Assembly (NCBI GenBank): GCA_003978875.1
Contig: QNXQ01000132.1
Span: forward strand, 1 to 17,679
Origin: Aquifex sp.
GTDB lineage: Bacteria; Aquificota; Aquificia; Aquificales; Aquificaceae
Length of the DNA stretch: 17,679 bases
Direction: 5' to 3'
Part shown: piece by piece, positions 15,438-17,679 of the stretch
Position numbering within the stretch: the stretch's first letter is position 1
Layout: each line of letters starts with the position of its first letter
Notes under the pieces: generated by a model
Databases searched by the model: none
Told to the model about the DNA's origin: nothing
What the model saw: only the letters and a program-made list of their open reading frames with translations
Position numbers and translations under genes: made by a program

Positions 15438-15873
15438 TATCTTCGAGTTTTCTCGCTGCGGCGAGAAGTGTGGCTTCGGCAACTATCTCTCCGTTTACCT
15501 TAGCCACTCCCTTCATCTTGGATAAAGCTTTTTTAAGGGAAATCACTTCTAACTCCAAAATTAACTGGTCTCCGGGATAAACAGGTCTTTTAAAACGTGC
15601 ACCATCTATTCCTGCAAAAACTATAGCGTACTTCCCTATTTCGAGATTAAGAGATTTTATCATCAATATTCCGCCTACCTGAGCCATAGCTTCCAGTATG
15701 TAAACACCTGGAAATAGTGGAAATCCGGGAAAGTGTCCCTGAAATACGGGTTCGTTAACACTGACGTTTTTTAAACCTACAATCCTTTTTCCTTCTTCTA
15801 TTTCCAGGATTTTGTCAACGAGAAGTATAGGATATCTATGGGGGAGAATATTCATTATTTCCTGAATATCCAT
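15421..15873 (-). CDS. fabZ: 3-hydroxyacyl-[acyl-carrier-protein] dehydratase FabZ
   Basis: Dehydrates 3-hydroxyacyl-ACP to trans-2-enoyl-ACP in type II fatty acid synthesis, in the cytoplasm. It has 150 residues with the single hot-dog fold. Catalytic H47 is in QGHFPG and catalytic E61 in ILEAMAQ, at the standard spacing; the N-terminal PHRYPILLVD (11-20) is a FabZ signature. Length is normal for FabZ and too short for FabA. The gene stands alone here rather than with lpx genes. Its ATG is 22 nt from the divergent sfsA ATG, has no ribosome site, and is preceded by TAAAAT six bases upstream. Its 3' end overlaps the CcsA/HemX-like gene on the other strand. Confidence 0.97.
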   Translation of the reverse strand: MDIQEIMNILPHRYPILLVDKILEIEEGKRIVGLKNVSVNEPVFQGHFPGFPLFPGVYILEAMAQVGGILMIKSLNLEIGKYAIVFAGIDGARFKRPVYPGDQLILELEVISLKKALSKMKGVAKVNGEIVAEATLLAAARKLEDIKKNA

Positions 15874-15895
15874 GGTGATATTTTAACATGTTTTT
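15874..15895. promoter_or_regulatory. 22-bp divergent start region between fabZ and sfsA
   Basis: Only 22 bp lie between the two divergent ATGs. The minus strand has TAAAAT six bases before the fabZ ATG; the plus strand has TATTTT at 15879-15884, 11 nt before the sfsA ATG. Remaining promoter elements would have to lie inside the opposite coding sequence. No Shine-Dalgarno site is seen for either gene. Confidence 0.35.
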
Positions 15896-16552
15896 ATGGT
15901 ACTTCCGCCCGTAATTCCTGCCATCTTTATAAAACGCTTAAACAGATTTGTCGGAGAAATATTTTTAGAGGGAAGAAAGCAAAGAGCTTTAATCAGAAAT
16001 ACGGGAAAGCTGGGGGAACTTCTAAAACCTTACAACACTGTTTTTGTAAGGAAAAAATCAAAGGGCAAATATTTATACGAAATTTTAATTGCTAGAACTG
16101 AAAAAGGATTGGTATGTATAGAATCCCATTATGCCGGAAAACTCTTTGAGGAATACGTTCGGGACAACTGGAAATTTTCCATTTTGAAAAGGGAAGTTAA
16201 AATTGGAAACCGTAGAATTGATTTCTTAATAGACGATAAACTCGTAGAGGTTAAATCCGTAAATTTAGTCAAGAACGGAGTTGCTATGTTCCCCGATGCA
16301 CCTACAAAAAGAGGAAAAGAGCATATAGAGACTCTTATAAGGTTTTCCGACAAGTATAAACCCCTTCTGGTATTCGTAGTTCAGAGGGAAGATTTTGAGG
16401 AATTTAAGCCTAATTGTGAAACAGACCCCGATTTCTGTAAGGCTTTTTACAAGTATATAAATATGGGATTTGAAGTTATGGTTCTTAGGTGCAAAGTATA
16501 CCTTGGAGAAATAAAAGTCATTGAGAAGCTTAATTTTTATGGAAAAACTTGA
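15896..16552 (+). CDS. sfsA: SfsA family protein (sugar fermentation stimulation homologue, nuclease-like fold)
   Basis: Homologue of E. coli SfsA, with an N-terminal OB-like region and a C-terminal PD-(D/E)xK nuclease-like region; the physiological role is unsettled. It has 218 residues. Family marks are KRLNRFVGE (13-21), NTGKLGELLKP (35-45), EVKIGNRRIDF (100-110), VEVKSVNL (117-124) and FPDAPTKRGKEHIETL (132-147). Putative metal-site residues are D109, E118 and K120. The segment aligned to the usual NTxxAN in the family reads ESHYAG (76-81) here. The start gives the family's typical N-terminus, though no ribosome site is seen. It is first of three genes overlapping by 4 nt each. Confidence 0.9.
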   Translation: MVLPPVIPAIFIKRLNRFVGEIFLEGRKQRALIRNTGKLGELLKPYNTVFVRKKSKGKYLYEILIARTEKGLVCIESHYAGKLFEEYVRDNWKFSILKREVKIGNRRIDFLIDDKLVEVKSVNLVKNGVAMFPDAPTKRGKEHIETLIRFSDKYKPLLVFVVQREDFEEFKPNCETDPDFCKAFYKYINMGFEVMVLRCKVYLGEIKVIEKLNFYGKT

Positions 16553-16926
16553 CGGAAGAAGTATTCTTTAAATTAATGAATGACGTGAACTTTCTGGAAG
16601 ACATGTTGTTTAAAAGTGTAATGAAAGAAATAGAGGAAAGATATGAGGATGTAATTGCCATTTACAAATACGATTTCGAGATTAGAGGATTGGCAGAGAA
16701 ACTTATGAGACTGGCGAGAATCGTAGAGGAAGTATTTCAGGAAATCCCTAATCCCGAAAAAAAATTAGACCAGAGTATATACACAACCCTGTATAACATT
16801 TTGAAGGATATAAGTTCTATTCTTTATGACCTTTCAATCGCTACCAATGAGCAAATTAGCTACGTTCTACTGCAGGCCTATAGGAAACTTGACAATATTG
16901 ATAGTCTTATAAGGAAACTTAAATGA
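16549..16926 (+). CDS. Hypothetical helical protein
   Basis: I do not recognise this 125-residue protein. It is rich in Glu, Lys, Leu and Ile, has no signal peptide or membrane helix, no cysteine or histidine, and looks like four to five amphipathic helices, suggesting a small helical bundle. The frame is closed on both sides by overlaps: a TTG at 16549 overlaps the sfsA stop, and its own TGA overlaps the next ATG by 4 nt, which argues for a real, co-translated gene. TTG is a weak start without a clear ribosome site; ATG 16576 (residue 10) is the alternative. Placement between SfsA and a phosphoribosyltransferase gives no firm functional hint. Confidence 0.6.
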   Translation: MTEEVFFKLMNDVNFLEDMLFKSVMKEIEERYEDVIAIYKYDFEIRGLAEKLMRLARIVEEVFQEIPNPEKKLDQSIYTTLYNILKDISSILYDLSIATNEQISYVLLQAYRKLDNIDSLIRKLK

Positions 16927-17576
16927 TGTTTAAGGATAGGGATGAGGCGGGAGAACTTCTGGCACAGGTTTTAGAAGGGATAATTGATGTTAAAAAGAAT
17001 CCGATAGTTTTAGCCATACCGAGAGGTGGAATACCCGTTGCCTATAAGATAGCTGATTATTTTAGAATACCTATGGCTATAATAGTAGTAAGGAAGTTAG
17101 GACTGCCTTGGAATGAGGAGGCAGGTTTTGGAGCCATAGATCCGGACGGAACTCCTTATTACGATTCAAGTGTTCTCAACTATTTATCCGAAGAGGAGAT
17201 TAAGGATGTAATAAAGAAGGAACTTAAAGAACTGAAGGAAAGGGAAAGGAAGTTTGCTCCTCGCGGATATCCGAACCTGGAAGGTAGACAGGTTATAATT
17301 GTGGACGACGGAGTAGCTACAGGGTTTACAGCTATTGCAGCTGCAGGGTATGCAAAGAGCAAAGGTGCTTCGGAAGTTATTGTAGCTGTGCCCGTATGTC
17401 CTTCGGATTCAAAAACGAGACTTGAAAATTATGTGGATAAATTTATCTGTTACTACCCTGTGAGTTCTCCGAATTTCGCCGTTGGAATGTTTTACCAGGA
17501 TTTTCACCAGCTTTCCGACGAAGAAGCTATGGAGTACTTAAAAAAAGCGGAAGAGAAAGGCCTTTTAGAGCCTTAG
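16923..17576 (+). CDS. Predicted phosphoribosyltransferase (COG1926-like)
   Basis: Type I phosphoribosyltransferase fold protein of 217 residues, cytoplasmic. The PRPP-binding loop is VIIVDDGVATGFTA (124-137), with the two acidic residues D128-D129 and the ATG turn; the upstream AIPRGGIPVA (31-40) forms the usual diphosphate-binding loop. The opening FKDRDEAGELLAQ (3-15) is typical of the COG1926 group of uncharacterised phosphoribosyltransferases, so the base substrate is unknown; an orthodox purine or pyrimidine salvage enzyme is less likely. Two adjacent ATGs are possible; the first overlaps the preceding stop (ATGA). It converges on mogA with only 3 nt between stops. Confidence 0.85.
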   Translation: MMFKDRDEAGELLAQVLEGIIDVKKNPIVLAIPRGGIPVAYKIADYFRIPMAIIVVRKLGLPWNEEAGFGAIDPDGTPYYDSSVLNYLSEEEIKDVIKKELKELKERERKFAPRGYPNLEGRQVIIVDDGVATGFTAIAAAGYAKSKGASEVIVAVPVCPSDSKTRLENYVDKFICYYPVSSPNFAVGMFYQDFHQLSDEEAMEYLKKAEEKGLLEP

Positions 17577-17579
17577 GTT

Positions 17580-17679
17580 TTACTTTTTCGGTCTAAATGC
17601 CTTTATCTTATTAGGATCTGTATCTATGTATGCACCACCTATAAGGTCAATACAGTAAGGAATTGCCGGCATTACCGCA
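17580..17679 (-). CDS. mogA: MogA, molybdopterin adenylyltransferase, C-terminal end (5' part outside window)
   Basis: Only the last 32 complete codons are present. They read MPAIPYCIDLIGG then AYIDTDP and AFRPKK, which matches the C-terminal tail of MogA-type proteins (E. coli MogA has PAVPYCIQLLEG and AFRPK at the same place). MogA adenylylates molybdopterin before molybdenum insertion. MoaB shares the fold but not this tail, so MogA is preferred. The gene runs off the right edge and converges on the phosphoribosyltransferase gene. The short length limits certainty. Confidence 0.8.
   Translation of the reverse strand, partial: AVMPAIPYCIDLIGGAYIDTDPNKIKAFRPKK

Overview
The window looks like chromosomal DNA of Aquifex or a very close relative (Aquificaceae). 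The evidence is a lysine/glutamate/isoleucine-rich, AT-leaning coding style, extremely tight gene packing with scattered biosynthetic operons, and an MraY whose catalytic residues fall at the numbering known for the Aquifex aeolicus enzyme (D117, D118, D265). From memory, several positions of this MraY differ from the VF5 protein, so a sister strain or species is possible. No tRNA, rRNA or CRISPR array was recognised.

Layout. (1) 1-2411, minus strand: a cytochrome bc1 operon in the order Rieske protein, cytochrome b, cytochrome c1 (the last runs off the left edge), with strong Shine-Dalgarno sites and a 4-nt stop/start overlap. (2) 2509-7174, minus strand: a tripartite efflux operon, outer-membrane factor then RND pump, that is broken in three ways. 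The TolC-like gene has an in-frame TAA. The RND gene has a one-base frameshift at a seven-A run, and it is also interrupted by about 290 bp of foreign-looking DNA folded into at least six consecutive hairpins. (3) 7191-12132, plus strand: a divergent operon starting only 16 bp away. It holds an intact membrane-fusion (adaptor) protein, pyrD, a pterin dehydratase and a large Omp85-family barrel protein with about seven POTRA-like repeats. (4) 12129-14636, minus strand: a SPOUT-type RNA methyltransferase, mraY and a UbiA-family (MqnP-like) quinone prenyltransferase. (5) 14679-15437, plus strand: a CcsA/HemX-like membrane protein, tail-to-tail with fabZ (minus). (6) 15896-17576, plus strand: sfsA, an unknown helical protein and a phosphoribosyltransferase in a 4-nt-overlap operon, meeting the end of mogA (minus) at the right edge.

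How the genes relate. The bc1 operon and the MqnP-like prenyltransferase belong to the same naphthoquinone-based respiratory chain. The Rieske protein lacks the serine that raises redox potential in ubiquinone-type enzymes, which fits a low-potential quinone. FabZ, MraY and the Omp85 protein serve envelope synthesis. The efflux system looks like an ancestral three-part pump whose inner and outer components are decaying while the adaptor survives, possibly because it leads a housekeeping operon.

The most unusual object is the structured insertion at about 3196-3489. It has an ideal Shine-Dalgarno site and tandem ATGs buried in a long stem-loop, and I cannot assign it to a known family by eye. 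A second theme is the very short divergent gaps (16, 42 and 22 bp) with -10-like hexamers a few bases from the ATG, which suggests leaderless transcripts.
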